DNA of 64,000 nt from Isoperla grammatica (Eukaryota > Arthropoda > Insecta > Plecoptera > Perlodidae). The stretch's first letter is position 1. Each line of letters opens with the position of its first letter. The notes beneath the pieces are model-generated. The model was not told the origin of the DNA. It made no database searches and saw nothing but the letters and a program-made list of their open reading frames with translations. The stretch is taken from the NCBI GenBank assembly GCA_945910005.1, contig OX246745.1, positions 14,594,274 through 14,658,273 of the forward strand, read 5' to 3'. This document shows, piece by piece, positions 11,090-24,143 of the stretch. The translations under genes were made by a program, and so were the position numbers.

Positions 11090-12279
11090 TTTCCTTATAT
11101 TTCACTGTTTCACATTCTGTGTAGTGCTAAGGTGACGTAGATGCAATTACTGGCTTGACTCGGCAAGCGGAGCCGGTACAACGAATGTTCTACCACCCCC
11201 CCCCCCCCCTTCCCATCCCTAGTAAATTATATAACATTACACTAGAGTGACGATTATCTTTACTAGTGTTTTATGATATGGAATTAACGACTAGTTTTAT
11301 TTAAGGTCCTCCTTTGTTTATCAGTTTTTATAACTGAACAGGATAGACATTAAATAAATAAATTTGACATTTTTGAACGCGGAATAGGGAATATACCATA
11401 TTTCCCGATATTGGTTCGATCATATGAAATAGATAGGCCCTTATCTACAAATACCGGCAACATACTTTTCCCATTTCAAAATGTCACAGTTCGATTTTTA
11501 TAACGTTACAAAGTTTCCTTTCCCGGACTTCTATCGTGAAACGGATGGTTACGTCATAACTGACTAGACATCACTGTTTTTGAATGAGTTTGCCAATCAC
11601 CGCCTTGCAACACTACACCATGAGTTACTATTATAAGTCCATGACTACACAATTATCGGAAAAACAACGTATTCATTGTTGTCCGATCTCTGCACAAAAT
11701 TACTATAAACACTAAAATAATGATACATTATTACAAATAATCATACCAGTGGCGTAAATTAATTGTTGGACACAATTATTATTCATTTTGGAACCGAATA
11801 ACAATATAAATACACTCATTTTAGTGAGATATTCGACATAAATACGATCTTTGATTATCTTTGCGTGATAGGCTGATTGATATTAGTCAGTTCTGACGTC
11901 ATGACCTGTTTTTCCCGCCATAATTATTTGTGACATTTTCAGCTAACTTTCTTCACTGAAAATATTTAGGAAAATGGGAAAATGAAATATTTTTGACTTC
12001 ATAACATTGTCATTAATTTGGTAACGACGAAAAAAATTAACATGCATATTCCCTATTTCTTGTATCGAACCCTCAAGTTACTAAACACGATATAGTTTCA
12101 ATAGCAAATATTAAGTATTATGTCGTCTTTTCACAATCTCGTTTTATCGATATCTTAAATAGGAAAAAAGCTACTGGAATAGACTTAAGACTGTCCGCGG
12201 TATTTTCCATAAAGTATATCCGTCTTATTTTCAACGGCGAAAACTTTCGTGGTCTTTCTTTATTTTTGACACAAATTTC
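11090..12279. other. spacer, nothing coding recognised
   Basis: A run of about 15 C lies at 11195-11209. AATAGGGAATAT (about 11381) has an inverted partner ATATTCCCTATT (about 12045) some 660 bp away. This might mark the ends of an old element but is too short to call. Confidence 0.45.
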
Positions 12280-12393
12280 ATTTTATACGGTTATTTCTAA
12301 GAATGTTTTATTTTTTTAATATTATTATTTATCATAAAACTTACACTTTAAGGGAAAATAAAATCTGTTACATTTTGAATAACCGTATAAAAT
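12280..12393. repeat. perfect 16-bp inverted repeat (hairpin or MITE-like)
   Basis: ATTTTATACGGTTATT at 12280-12295 is the exact reverse complement of AATAACCGTATAAAAT at 12378-12393, with 82 bp between. The repeats flank AT-rich sequence with no frame. A 16-base perfect inverted match this close is unlikely by chance. It may be a tiny MITE or a remnant of a larger foldback. No target duplication was resolved. Confidence 0.5.
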
Positions 12394-12603
12394 TAGTTTT
12401 GATCAATATAATATATGAGGTGATAACTTTCTGGCCAAGAACGATGATTTTGTATTTTAAAAGTGATAATTTTGAATTACAAATATATTCTGTAATTTAA
12501 AGGCCTGCTCTGACATTTTTTGGTCATGTCTAAGTTTCCAAAAACTTCACTAAACGATGGATTGATGTGCAGCTGAATGCGGGGTGTGTATTTTTCTTCT
12601 TAG

Positions 12604-12863
12604 CTTCTTCAGCTGATGAATTTACGCGTGGCTTATTACATTGTCTAACTGCAGACAGCAGGACGGGGCGGGCGTTTAAGCTTTTTATTCGTTTCTTACG
12701 TGAACGGTTCCCGCCTCTAAGAATAATTTACAGATACTTAACGTCTAGGGAGATACGAAATGCTGAAGAACACTTCAATAAGACTAACAAATGTTTAGGT
12801 CTGGCTCGTGGGTCTTGTGAGTTTGTTCTTACTTCCCATGCAGATGATCTAGAGTTTGATTAG
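12604..12863 (+). CDS. candidate terminal exon, unknown protein
   Basis: A pyrimidine-rich stretch ending TTTTTCTTCTTAG (AG at 12602-12603) looks like a good splice acceptor. A second AG lies nine bases on. The following frame stays open to a TAG at 12861-12863 and would encode about 86 residues. The peptide is polar with basic patches (RTGRAFKLF, RFLRERF, LTSREIRNAEEHF) and an acidic end (HADDLEFD). GC content rises over this segment and falls after the stop. No family is recognised. It could be the last coding exon of a plus-strand gene whose other exons are not visible, or a chance frame. Confidence 0.35.
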
Positions 12864-14148
12864 CGTTTAGCCCTGTTTTTTTACTTATAAAATTAAGTAG
12901 ACATAATTCGATATGATACTATCGTAATATATGTAAACGGTGACTAATTCGAGCTTTCACAACAATGAAATACGAAAAAATGGTACAATGACCTAACCGC
13001 AAATCAGTTCTTGAAAATGAGTCAGTAGACAGTTAATTAAAAACACATTTTATGGTTTTATTTTATTTGGTGAAAAGCGATCAGAGAAGAACTTATTAAC
13101 GTTTGAATTATTTACATTTACTGAAGGTTATACATATAATTGTGGTATGAACTGCTAGAAATCCAATAAATGAAGTTTTGACAAAGTAAATAGCATAAAT
13201 ACTATACGTACTAAAAATCAAATGAGTTGAGCCAGATCGCACGTAAAATTGAATTTTAGCTCTAAATCATACGTAAAACTTCTTATCCAGTCTCCATTTC
13301 TCATTTTACAGCAGGAAAATGACCGGTTTCTGTACATGTTTTTCCAAAACAGATCATCAGATTGTATAGTATTAAATATTTAATTTCAATGTTACACTTT
13401 TCGTATTATATAGGGACACATCAAAAAGAAAATGTTATACTATATTTACGTATTTATTTATTTATAATGTGTTGTAATGCAGGCAGTCAAGCATTTTCTT
13501 ATGTGACTATAGGGTAACATTTGTGTGTCTATATCACAACGACAGAAGCATCATCCATTTAGCTTTTCAGATTCCAGCGAAATGAGTATAGTATACTTTA
13601 AGCATATAACCGAGCATACACCAGGCACCAACAATCCATCAACCACCTATACTAGGAAAGAATATCCGACAAACAATATCATAATTTAAACCAGCTTAAC
13701 GTTTATGACATTTTTGACATTAATAGCAGTACTTAACGTAAAACAATTTTGGATTACTGGGAAGGCCCAAAACATCATATTTAGAATCCTAATTAGCCCA
13801 TCCAAATTGCGGTCCACATTATAAGCGTGTTCTCTAAGTAATTATCATGAACTGGGGAGTATGGAACCCTGTTTAGAAGCTTAAACGAGCTTTTTAGCCA
13901 TTATTTGATATGATAGAAGTTCACAAAACTTCGCTCCAGCTATGAAGCTGGAAATAATCCCTTCCATTGTTGGAACAACTTGCAAAAAGATTTTAAATGC
14001 CTGCAAATGAGAGCTTACTCCTTTTGGCGGGTATACATTATTATTATTATGGTTCCTCTGAGTGCAATTGAAGATGGACCAACCTTCAACTATCTCAAAT
14101 AGAATCATATTCCGAATTATCACGAACTGTTCTCAGCTGGAAATTCCA
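12864..14148. other. AT-rich spacer, possible 3' flank of the minus-strand exon at 14149
   Basis: No gene or repeat is recognised. A minus-strand frame at 13881-14123 begins just after the stop of the exon candidate at 14149-14323. If that exon is real, this stretch would be its 3' untranslated region. Confidence 0.4.
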
Positions 14149-14323
14149 TTATCCTAACTGCAAACCGTTGTCATTGTAGTTTCTGTCCCATGCCTCTCCT
14201 CTCCTGAAATCACCCCTGAAGCTTAGTGCTTCTTTATGTGGTGGTATGGTTCTTCCAACTTGCTTGCCCGCTGGTTCACGCAGAGAATCATTTGCCGGTA
14301 CGATGGAACCTTGTTTGAATAAA
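14149..14323 (-). CDS. candidate terminal exon, unknown protein
   Basis: On the minus strand the sequence reads TTTTTTTTTCTTCAATAG followed by an open frame. This is an excellent polypyrimidine tract and acceptor (AG at 14325-14324). The exon would begin with one base completing a split codon, then encode 57 residues to a TAA stop at 14149-14151. The peptide is charged and non-repetitive (for example REPAGKQVGRTIPPHKEA and RGDFRRGEAWDRNYNDN), without a membrane segment. GC is clearly higher than in the flanks. No family is recognised. This is one of the best exon candidates in the window, but it rests on splice signal and composition only. Confidence 0.42.
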
Positions 14324-15087
14324 CTATTGAAGAAAAAAAAACGAAATTTAGAAACCAATGTTTGAATAATAAATGATGTAATAAGCATTTACGTACTACA
14401 GTAAATTTATTAAGTAGAGTATTGGGTTTATGAGACAGGATAAAATATATCCAGGGGATATAATATTTTAATCTAACTCATCAAAAAAATCATCTCAAAC
14501 ATATTGATGTAATTTCATGCGAATGTTTTACGTCAGTTGATGCGCGTGGATATATAACTACTTAACTTCGCTCCAGGCAACAGTTCCATTCATAAACGAT
14601 AACCAACCCAGTTGTTTATCAGAACCGTTCAGGTCAAACAGTTGAAGAGATCGCGAAGATGTTTGTTATTAGTTTGAGCCAACTTGTTTTATTTCCACTA
14701 ACTTTTCGATTATCGCGAGTTATTATTAACAAAAGGTGCAATGCGGAAAATCGTTTCGTTCGCCCAATAAATGTCTTAACACGTGATTTCGGTTGTAACG
14801 AAACTGCCCCCCTCCCCCCCACAATATTTTAGTAATTCAGTTTAATACATGGTTGAAGCGCGCACGATTGTGTATCAGGTGCTGCATCAACCTGACTACC
14901 AGAACACCTGAGCATTACGTTCAACATTTTCGGTCTCTATCACAGCGGGATTGAACTTAAAATAGAAAATCAATATTGTAGCTTTTAACGAGTTGTATTT
15001 TAAGAAACGTTTTCGGGCATCAATGTTCGCGGTCTTTCTGTATATTATTTGTATTGTTCGTTTGTAGGGTAACAAATACCATCCCAG

Positions 15088-15180
15088 GAGATGTCGGTTA
15101 GGATAACTATGTATAATAAAAACCGTTGTGACTACTTTTATAGGCGCGTGGGAAAGAACATCATGGACTCTTCAACGGGG
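15088..15180 (+). CDS. weak internal exon candidate
   Basis: The segment lies between a possible acceptor (CCATCCCAG ending at 15087) and a donor-like GTAAAT at 15181. It is exactly 31 codons long with no stop: a basic middle (YNKNRCDYFYRRVGK) and a polar end (NIMDSSTG). It has modest GC elevation. Nothing identifies a family, and both splice sites are only fair. Confidence 0.2.
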
Positions 15181-16514
15181 GTAAATAATTGTGTGAGCAT
15201 TCTACATTTTATCGTAATTTATAGAAGATTTTGACGGAACTGTAAATGAGCATTATTGAACAAACATGATATGGATTTAAATTAATCCATTACACTTTTA
15301 TGTAAAGAAATCTCAAATTATAAAATCATTTTAATTTATAAAACCATTAAAGAACTGTGCTACTTGTTTGGTTGATTGGCTCCTATAAATGATGGATGGA
15401 CAAAGGTATACCTATTTAAACCTGGTGTCTCGCTAGTAACTACGCAGTTTAACTAAAGTCTTGATGCGGTCCGTCATATAAATAATAAATATGATACTTA
15501 GAGCCGAACCTATATTCACCAACTGTTCAAATTCGACAAACAGCCCGTGATTCACTTTTCTCAGATGTTGGTGATATCTTTATCTTCGTTAAATGTCATT
15601 TCTGTGAATTTTGTATACACAATGACAGTGACAGTATTAATTAAGATGAGAAATTTTAGATACAGACCAAATTTGGTTGAAGTTATGTGCAGTGCTTCAA
15701 ACCAATTTGTTTTCAATTTTGTCTGTGATACTTCAAAGCAATAAAAAGGTACTGTAGAAACGAAAAGACCAGCGACGTTTTATAATCTACATCAAATGTC
15801 ACATTTACTGTCAGCCAGTTTTAGAGATTTGATAATGTCATTTCAAAAATTCTCAGTTCTGATTCCCATCAAATGTGTGTTATGTTCTGACATATCTCTC
15901 CCTGGGTTTATATATATTTCACGAAAGCAAATCTTGAAAACATGTTTACTCTTGGCAAAGCACTGAGGCGATTGCATCAAAAGGAAATACATCCTGACAA
16001 AACCTCGTCCTGCGTGTATGATGGATCACAGTTGTGGTGTAGACCAGAGCAAACGTGCACTTTACAAACATTACTCTCTCAGCTTCTCTCGGCGCAAATA
16101 CACGAGAATATAAAAAACACGAATGTGTATATACTGAAATTGGGCACTTATCTTTAGTTTTCATCTTTTATGCGTCCTGCTCATGAGTGTTTTCAACTCA
16201 GATCGCCGCGTTCAACTCCACATGTTGGTGCTCCTAACATACGATCTGATGCAGAACCGCTCTCATAATACATCGCCATTAAAATTCCGTACAGCGAATG
16301 GAATGCATGTAAATGTGTATCGGGCAAATATAAGGAAACCGGCAGTCAAATTGTAGCATAAAAGCAGCACACAGCCCAATATCCCCACACACACGTCTTA
16401 CGTATAGCATTACACACAAAAGCATCTCGTGTATTTCAGATTGGTTGCACTGCATGTGTGGATGTATTTTATTTATCCATTGGAGTGCTCAATGTACGGT
16501 GAGAATTTTTTTTA
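15181..16514. other. spacer, no supported gene
   Basis: Frames on both strands overlap at 15942-16164. The plus frame starts at an ATG about 35 bp after a TATATATA run, too close for an ordinary promoter. I see no family features in either. Confidence 0.4.
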
Positions 16515-16695
16515 CTCTATGTGCCCCTTTTCAGGCGACAGATAAATATTCGGATAGACGAAGAAGATGTCGAATAGCTGTTAAAATGATTCAATTACTA
16601 AATTAGCCTTATGGCTGTGGAAGAAATAAGCCTTTAGTCAGGATGGGCAGAAGAGGGAATGGAACTGGCAACCTGCTGATGGTGTTCATGTTTGC
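16515..16695 (-). mobile_element. SINE family B, decayed copy
   Basis: Read on the minus strand, this matches the better family B copies at 28918 and 51519 in order. It has a tRNA-like box B remnant (complement of GGAATGGAACTGGCAACCTG near 16660), a block related to CTGACT...AAGGC, and the 3' domain whose plus-strand form is TGTGCCCCTTTTCAGG (16521-16536). Many substitutions are present and no target duplication remains, so it is an old insertion. Confidence 0.55.
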
Positions 16696-16924
16696 ATATG
16701 TTAGTAAGATTAAATAATATAATTGTTTCATATTAATTCTTGCTGTAGGTTGCACACAAGCTTCACAATTTATTTCCCTCTCAAATTACTGGTTACGTTA
16801 GAGTACTTGAATGGTATAAAAGATATGGCCCAGGAATGATAAAAATTCTCATACGACTGCGCAAAATGTCCCCCAAATTTTATCAAAAAGATCCCTACCT
16901 GTGGATACGTTTGTATGAGCTTGC

Positions 16925-16985
16925 GTGAGTGTACGCGCGCGTGTGTGTGCGTGTGTGTGTGCGTTTTCGAGCTAGTGTGTGTACG
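16925..16985 (+). repeat. GT/GC dinucleotide microsatellite
   Basis: Imperfect (GT)n with CG steps runs TGTACGCGCGCGTGTGTGTG and continues as GTGTGTGTGTGCG. The reverse reading gives a Thr/His-rich frame that is a repeat artefact. Confidence 0.85.
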
Positions 16986-17156
16986 CGCAGCCGCCATTTT
17001 GTGCTTCACTGAGTAAGATCTCTCTACATCGTGCTTTTTTTTTATTGGAAAACCAGACATTTTCCCTTCAAAATGCAGTTTCCAATTTCCGATGGAACCA
17101 TCTATGAGCTCCTTGCCTTTAATTAATAATCTTGACATGTAACAACTTCAATCTTC

Positions 17157-17190
17157 ACTTCTTCTTCTTCATCTTCTTCTTCTTCTCTCT
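17157..17190 (+). repeat. (TTC)n microsatellite
   Basis: A pyrimidine tract of TTC repeats with one CATC interruption lies immediately before the exon-like segment at 17194. It would serve as a polypyrimidine tract if that segment is spliced on the plus strand. Confidence 0.85.
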
Positions 17191-17471
17191 CAGTTACCTA
17201 CCGTGCTGGCAATAGCCCCTGCAGCTGACAACTGCGATAAGAGAGATTTAATTAACTCATCGCTGTCAGGATTGGCGATAATCGGGCACATAGAACGACA
17301 GGAGCGAGCCAGTCTCCTTCTCGCGCGATATCCATCGACCAATTTACCTCCACAATGGACGACAGACTTCAACGTGAACGTAAACTCAAGAATCTTTCGT
17401 GTCATTCCACGAGTGAGATTTACAATGTTACTGTTTGAAGGTTTTGGTTGATCGCGTGCAGGAAATGACAC
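17190..17471. CDS. GC-rich exon-like segment open on both strands
   Basis: The segment is open throughout in one plus frame and one minus frame. On plus, TCTTCTCTCTCAG (AG at 17192-17193) is a strong acceptor. The peptide begins LPTVLAIAPAADN and contains HIERQERASLLLARYPS; donor-like GTGAGA occurs at 17411. On minus, the peptide contains HCGGKLVDGYRARRRLARS and PDSDELIKSLLSQLSAAG and could end at a GTAGGT donor near 17200. Upstream on minus, about 75 bp away, is TATATAG preceded by GCGCGCC, which fits a TATA box with a BRE. Neither frame has an ATG in a good place and neither peptide is recognised. I judge it likely to be an exon of unknown strand. Confidence 0.35.
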
Positions 17472-17559
17472 GTTACAATTATTGTGGCAGGCCGGCCTTA
17501 CGACGAAGCATTGACGCGTCAGCAGATGAGATTCGATGTTTGGTGCTATATAGGGCGCG

Positions 17560-18640
17560 CACCACGTCGAAACATTTCTCGTTTTGTGAAAATTTATGAC
17601 CGTTGGTTTTGGATTTTATGGAACATGCAAACAGAACACTGGGTTAGAATGTGACAAAACGAACTTTTTGGGATTATAGGTGTTGGATTTAGGTTTTCCT
17701 CATTTTCAATTTATACACCAAATATTAGGGTGTCTCCAGATTACTGCAATTTTGCGTGGCTCTATTTTCAACAATTTTCTCTCAAGGTTGTTTATATTTT
17801 ATGAACCCATTTATTGCAAGTAACTGAATCTCAAATTATGTTTTTTTCTTTTACACAATAGAACACTGGTGTGACTATTGTTCACCTCCATCAAAGCCGT
17901 AAACCTTGCAATATTGAAGCAATTTTACAAAGTTATATGGCCATTCTAAAAAAAGCTGCCAAAATTAGCCATTTTTATCCATAATTTGTTTTAAAATTCC
18001 TACAAACAGTGAAAAAAATAGATGAATTTCCCTGAACGTAACTTTATCCCCACATGGCGGTTGTTATAATGATGTTCTAAGTGTTTGTTCTGCTACATGA
18101 TTAAGATCGACAATTAGGAAGTAATCACACAGTCTCCAGTTATAATCATCAACAGAGTTTTGCATTCAAAAAGTTAAGTTTCTTCCGTCTTAAGATAAGT
18201 AGTCTTCCCTTAAGTAGGTCAATTACTGCTTCAGTATTATTGCTTTCATGAACATGAAACTAAACAAGGCGCGGACGCGTCCTTAAGTCACTAATAAGCG
18301 GTCATTAACATATTGAGTTGTTGTTGTTTCAACTGAGATCCGCCAGCGTGGCTCATCATTATCGACTGCTGAAAGCTGAGCTGATAAGCGTAGTAAAGAG
18401 GTGAACACGATACAAGCACCGTTTAACAAGTCTCTAGAGGAAGGTTTTCTGTCGAGGCAACAAGAAATAAAGCAGAGGAAGCACCGTAAATCTCTCTCTA
18501 CTTTTCATCCTCTTTTTAAAAAAGAACCGTATTTCGACTGTACCGAGCAGTAAGCATCACATTGGCAACACTGTTAAGGTAGCCGCCTTTGCACAGGTGA
18601 AGCTGGCAGTCGAGCTAACGTTTAAATACGGTTGAGTCCT
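17560..18640. other. spacer, no supported gene
   Basis: Plain AT-rich sequence runs to about 18250. A moderately GC-rich patch at 18330-18420 has a short open frame (about 20 residues ending in a TGA that overlaps AGAG|GTGAAC, a donor-like site). It is too short to call. Confidence 0.4.
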
Positions 18641-18649
18641 CTTAAAACT

Positions 18650-18872
18650 ACGACTACGGGGATTACGACGACTACGATAACAATAACGTCGATTGGCACG
18701 ACTACGACTACGACTACGACTACGACTACGACTACGATTACGATTACGATTATGATTATGTTTACCATTATGACTATTACTATCACTATGACTATGACTT
18801 TGATTATGACCATGACTGCGACGACTTCGACGATAACGATATTAACTACGATTACGATTACGACTATGACTG
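18650..18872 (+). repeat. (TACGAC/TTACGA/TATGAC)n degenerate hexamer-trimer array
   Basis: The stretch consists of ACGACTACGAC units drifting into ATTACGATTACG and ATGACTATGAC units. The period is 3-6 bp with ordered substitution, suggesting blockwise spread of variants. The polythreonine and polyvaline readings on the two strands are artefacts. Confidence 0.9.
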
Positions 18873-19181
18873 TAGTTTAGTTCTCTTCAAGAGCCAGCCA
18901 ACCTCGTTGACGGGAAATGGTGTCGTTGTCCTTTGATGGGTCTGTAAAAACAACTATTTTCTGAGTTACAGGTATTTTACACTCCAAAAACTATAGGAAT
19001 CTGGGTGGTGGGTTCTTTCCTAACTCTCTTATCATTCTCGTTCACGCTAGCCGACGTAAACGCCCACCATCAACTCATATGTATTGGTTGCCCCTTATGA
19101 CGACCCCGACAATGTGTGGTGGATGTGATTCAGCCGATGCTATGTGACCTAGCTGTCGATTACGTCTCGTAAAACAACACA

Positions 19182-19352
<171 letters not shown>

Positions 19353-19666
19353 AATTTTTTTTTTTTTTTTTTTTTATTTACAATATACATTTGTCCCATT
19401 ACATAATTAGTTGCATAGTATTATCCGGACATCCACAAGTTGCACAAGCAACTTATCTGTGGATTTAACCTAACTTAAAAAAACACAGTATAACACTTCT
19501 GAACTAAATAAACTAAAGTATGGTATGTTCCACATATTCGAAACAAAATAGTAATGGAACTGAAAAAATAAAAATAAATAAATGCATTACAAATAAAAAA
19601 AACATGACACTACGCAATATAATAAAAATATCACTCTTGATTAATTGAACTAGTAAATTAAAATAA

Positions 19667-20540
19667 CTACAATATTATATTATGAATCAAATACATTTTT
19701 AATTTACTTTTCAATTCCACGAACGTGTCTACTATTTTAATCTCCATTGGCATTTTATTAAAATAAAAAGGTAAACAATAACTTAATGATCTATTTCCAT
19801 ATTTGTTATTAACTAGTGGTAACCTATACATACCAGCACTTATTGCCCGAGTTGAAGTATCATGAACAATAGGAATTTTGTATTGTTGTTCGAAAAAGTA
19901 TTTTAATATTAGCTTGTATATAAAAATTTCTCTTACTGGCAAGACATCAAATAATAAATATAAATCATGTACACTAATACTACTTCCTGCTTTCCCTCTT
20001 GTGCTCATCATCTTTAATATATTGTTTTGTATGGAAATTAAGTTTTTAAGTTGCGAGTGGGAGGCGTTTCCCCAAGCTAATATCCCATACGAAATGACGG
20101 ATTCCGCAAGAGCGACATACACCATTTTCAAATGTTTAAATGGTAAAAAGTCTCTTAGAGCATAAAGCTGATGAGCACAAGATCTTAGGCGCTTACATAT
20201 TTTTGAAATTTGCATTTCCCAGCAAAATTTTTGATCTATTTCTAAACCTAGATATGGATGACTGTAAACTGAAGCGATGGTAGTGTGACATGAACATTGT
20301 ACGGTACTGTGATTGCCGGCGTTTCGATGTAGACATTCGAAATTATGGGCGTGAACAGTTATTGTGGCATTCCGATCAGAGTTAAGTGGTAGACAAATAT
20401 GAACGATTCTAGTTTTTTCTGTATTTATAATCAGTCTCACATCGTGATTCCATTTTAACATATTTAGAAAATCGCTTTGCAAATTCGCTTCTGCTACTTT
20501 CAGGTTCTTGTGTATTGCTATTAAGCTGTATCGTCCGCAT
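19667..20540 (-). pseudogene. LINE reverse transcriptase, C-terminal part (frameshifted)
   Basis: This continues the upstream LINE frame after the single-base shift near 20525. It contains the thumb-like region typical of CR1/L2-group proteins, with conserved pieces such as LNMLKWNHDVRLIINTEKT, YLGLEIDQKF, LPFKHLKMVYVALAESVISY and LAWGNASHSQLKNL. It ends at a TAA 290 bp before the A-rich tail. The shift leaves this part without a natural start, so the copy should not make full reverse transcriptase. Confidence 0.85.
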
Positions 20541-21381
20541 AGAAGAAAGAAAGGCACTTGACAATATATTTTACCATGACATTCACGTATACTAAGTAAA
20601 GCTGGGGTCCTAAAATTGACCCCTGTGGTACACCACTGTAACTTGTTTTAGCTTTACTATAAACTTCCCCTATTTTTACTATTAGTTTCCTGTTAAACAA
20701 ATAATTTTCAAACCACGCTAATACTTTACCCCTCACACCTATTCTGTCCAACGAATCTAAAAGTATTCTGTGGTCAAGAGTGTCGAAAGCCTTCTTAAAA
20801 TCAACAAACATACATAAAATATGAAAGTTGTCATTTAACTTAGAGTTAACTAAGTCAGAGAATTTTTCTAACAAGTCTACTGTGCTTTTTCCTTTTTGAA
20901 ATCCATATTGCTCTCTGTTAATGATATTAAATTTAGTCATATAATTTATTAAACAGTCAGCCACATAACGTTCTAATATTTTTTCAATACTTGAGAGAAT
21001 GACAATAGGTCTGTAATTTTTATAATCTAAATGATCGCCTTTTTTATAGATAGGTCTAATGATTGACACTTTTAGTGTATCAGGAACCACTCCCTCCTTT
21101 AAAGACAGATTTATAAATAATGCAATTACTGGACTTATTTCATGTACAATATTTTGCAGGTCTCTCATTCTAATACCATCAATGCCAGCCTGTTTATCGC
21201 TATTCATACTGTTTATTATCTCAGTGACTTTATTTACGCTAATAGGAGGAATATACATTGACTGTAGCTGCCGTTCACCACCGCCTATCGTATCGTTGAC
21301 CACACATCGGATGTCACAACGGTGAATTATATTTTCAATATCTTCAACAAATGTACTTGCAAAGTTGTCAACTACATTATG
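20522..21381 (-). pseudogene. LINE reverse transcriptase, N-terminal and catalytic part
   Basis: The frame encodes the fingers and palm of a non-LTR reverse transcriptase. Motifs in order are IIRPIYKKGDHLDYKNYRP, the YGFQKGKSTVDLL block, the catalytic FVDFKKAFDTLDH (about 20780-20806), GVPQGSILGP (about 20604-20635) and FYADD (YADD at 20530-20541). Both catalytic aspartate motifs are intact. The frame breaks right after YADD-TA, where one base appears missing before the next conserved stretch. Further upstream the frame reads into the trinucleotide array as a polytyrosine run, which is not part of the protein. Confidence 0.88.
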
Positions 21382-23484
<2,103 letters not shown>

Positions 23485-23965
23485 GCTCTACGTCTCTATT
23501 ATTACAATAGTGCTATTTGAGACGATATGAGTGATAGATGAAGGCGAAGGACACACAAAAAAATGGCGTATGCGGGATTCGAACCCATGTCTCTAGGAGC
23601 CACTCGCCGTTATTTTAACTTGGCCTTAAGTTTAAAATAGAGTAAATCTTAGCATCAAAATTTCATGTCCGTATTGTTGTATATAAACTTAATAAACAGG
23701 TTATTTACACTTGTCAGTTTACATATTATAAAGAAATTAAGTAAACTCAAAATAATGATAAAACGTGTTTTAAATAAAACTCGTGTGGGATTCTACAAAA
23801 CGTAATATTTAAAAAAGTTTAATGTTTTAAGTAAGTTTTCAACTGTTTGAATTGATTAACTTGCTTTTCACAAAACTGACGAGTGGAAAGAACGCCCTGT
23901 GTGAAAAGTTCCCGCTCAACTGCTGTTTCACGGGTGCCGACTAAGCTACCACGCTAGGCCTACTT
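23485..23965 (-). mobile_element. SINE family A split by an insertion of about 320 bp
   Basis: On the minus strand the body and box B half lie at about 23485-23612: CATGGGTTCGAATCCCGC, then TTCATCTATCACTCATATCG and TCTATTATTACAATAG read in plus orientation. A box A match, TAGCTTAGTCGG, lies about 320 bp upstream at about 23945-23956, after GCGTGG, which can pair with the ACGCC end of the head. The simplest reading is a tRNA-like head split by an AT-rich insertion (about 23615-23930). The inserted piece has no recognised ends. Confidence 0.45.
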
Positions 23966-24143
23966 GATTCAAGGATTTGCGGCCCTTTAACATTTTAAAA
24001 GCCATTCATATCGATCGTCGTCATCACCGCCCCTTGCACCGCCCCTTGCACCGGCCTTGCGCCTTATTTCGACCCTAGAAGAGAGAGACCACGTCTTGTC
24101 GCGCTGTTTCAGTCGTTCACCCGGTTTTACAGATGTATTGGCC
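23966..24143. other. GC-rich patch with a short direct repeat
   Basis: CCGCCCCTTGCA occurs twice in a row near 24028-24055 and again in part. A basic minus frame crosses it, but it overlaps the foldback element and is not called. Confidence 0.35.

Larger units (their letters stand above)
19353..21381 (-). mobile_element. 5'-truncated CR1/L2/Jockey-like LINE
   Basis: A non-LTR retrotransposon on the minus strand includes the reverse transcriptase and its C-terminal region, a 3' untranslated region of about 290 bp and an A-rich tail (plus-strand T run at about 19356-19376). The apurinic endonuclease domain is missing, so the copy is 5'-truncated at about 21381, where it abuts (AAT)n. The C-terminal block (YLGLEIDQKF, CKRLRSCAHQLYALR, SYGILAWG) resembles CR1/L2-group elements. 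Only one frameshift separates the two coding parts, so the insertion seems fairly young. An autonomous relative elsewhere in the genome is likely. Confidence 0.9.

Noticed and set aside
14596..14832. 79-codon plus frame containing GQTVEEIAKMF, which recalls a helix-turn-helix
   Set aside because: The resemblance covers only about ten residues, the rest is featureless, and there is no start or clear splice site.
18330..18420. Short frame resembling the HHxxLLKAxL part of DRG GTPases
   Set aside because: Similarity rests on a handful of residues; the rest of the protein is not nearby.
18622..18880. Polythreonine and polyvaline frames
   Set aside because: Simple readings of the degenerate TACGAC array.
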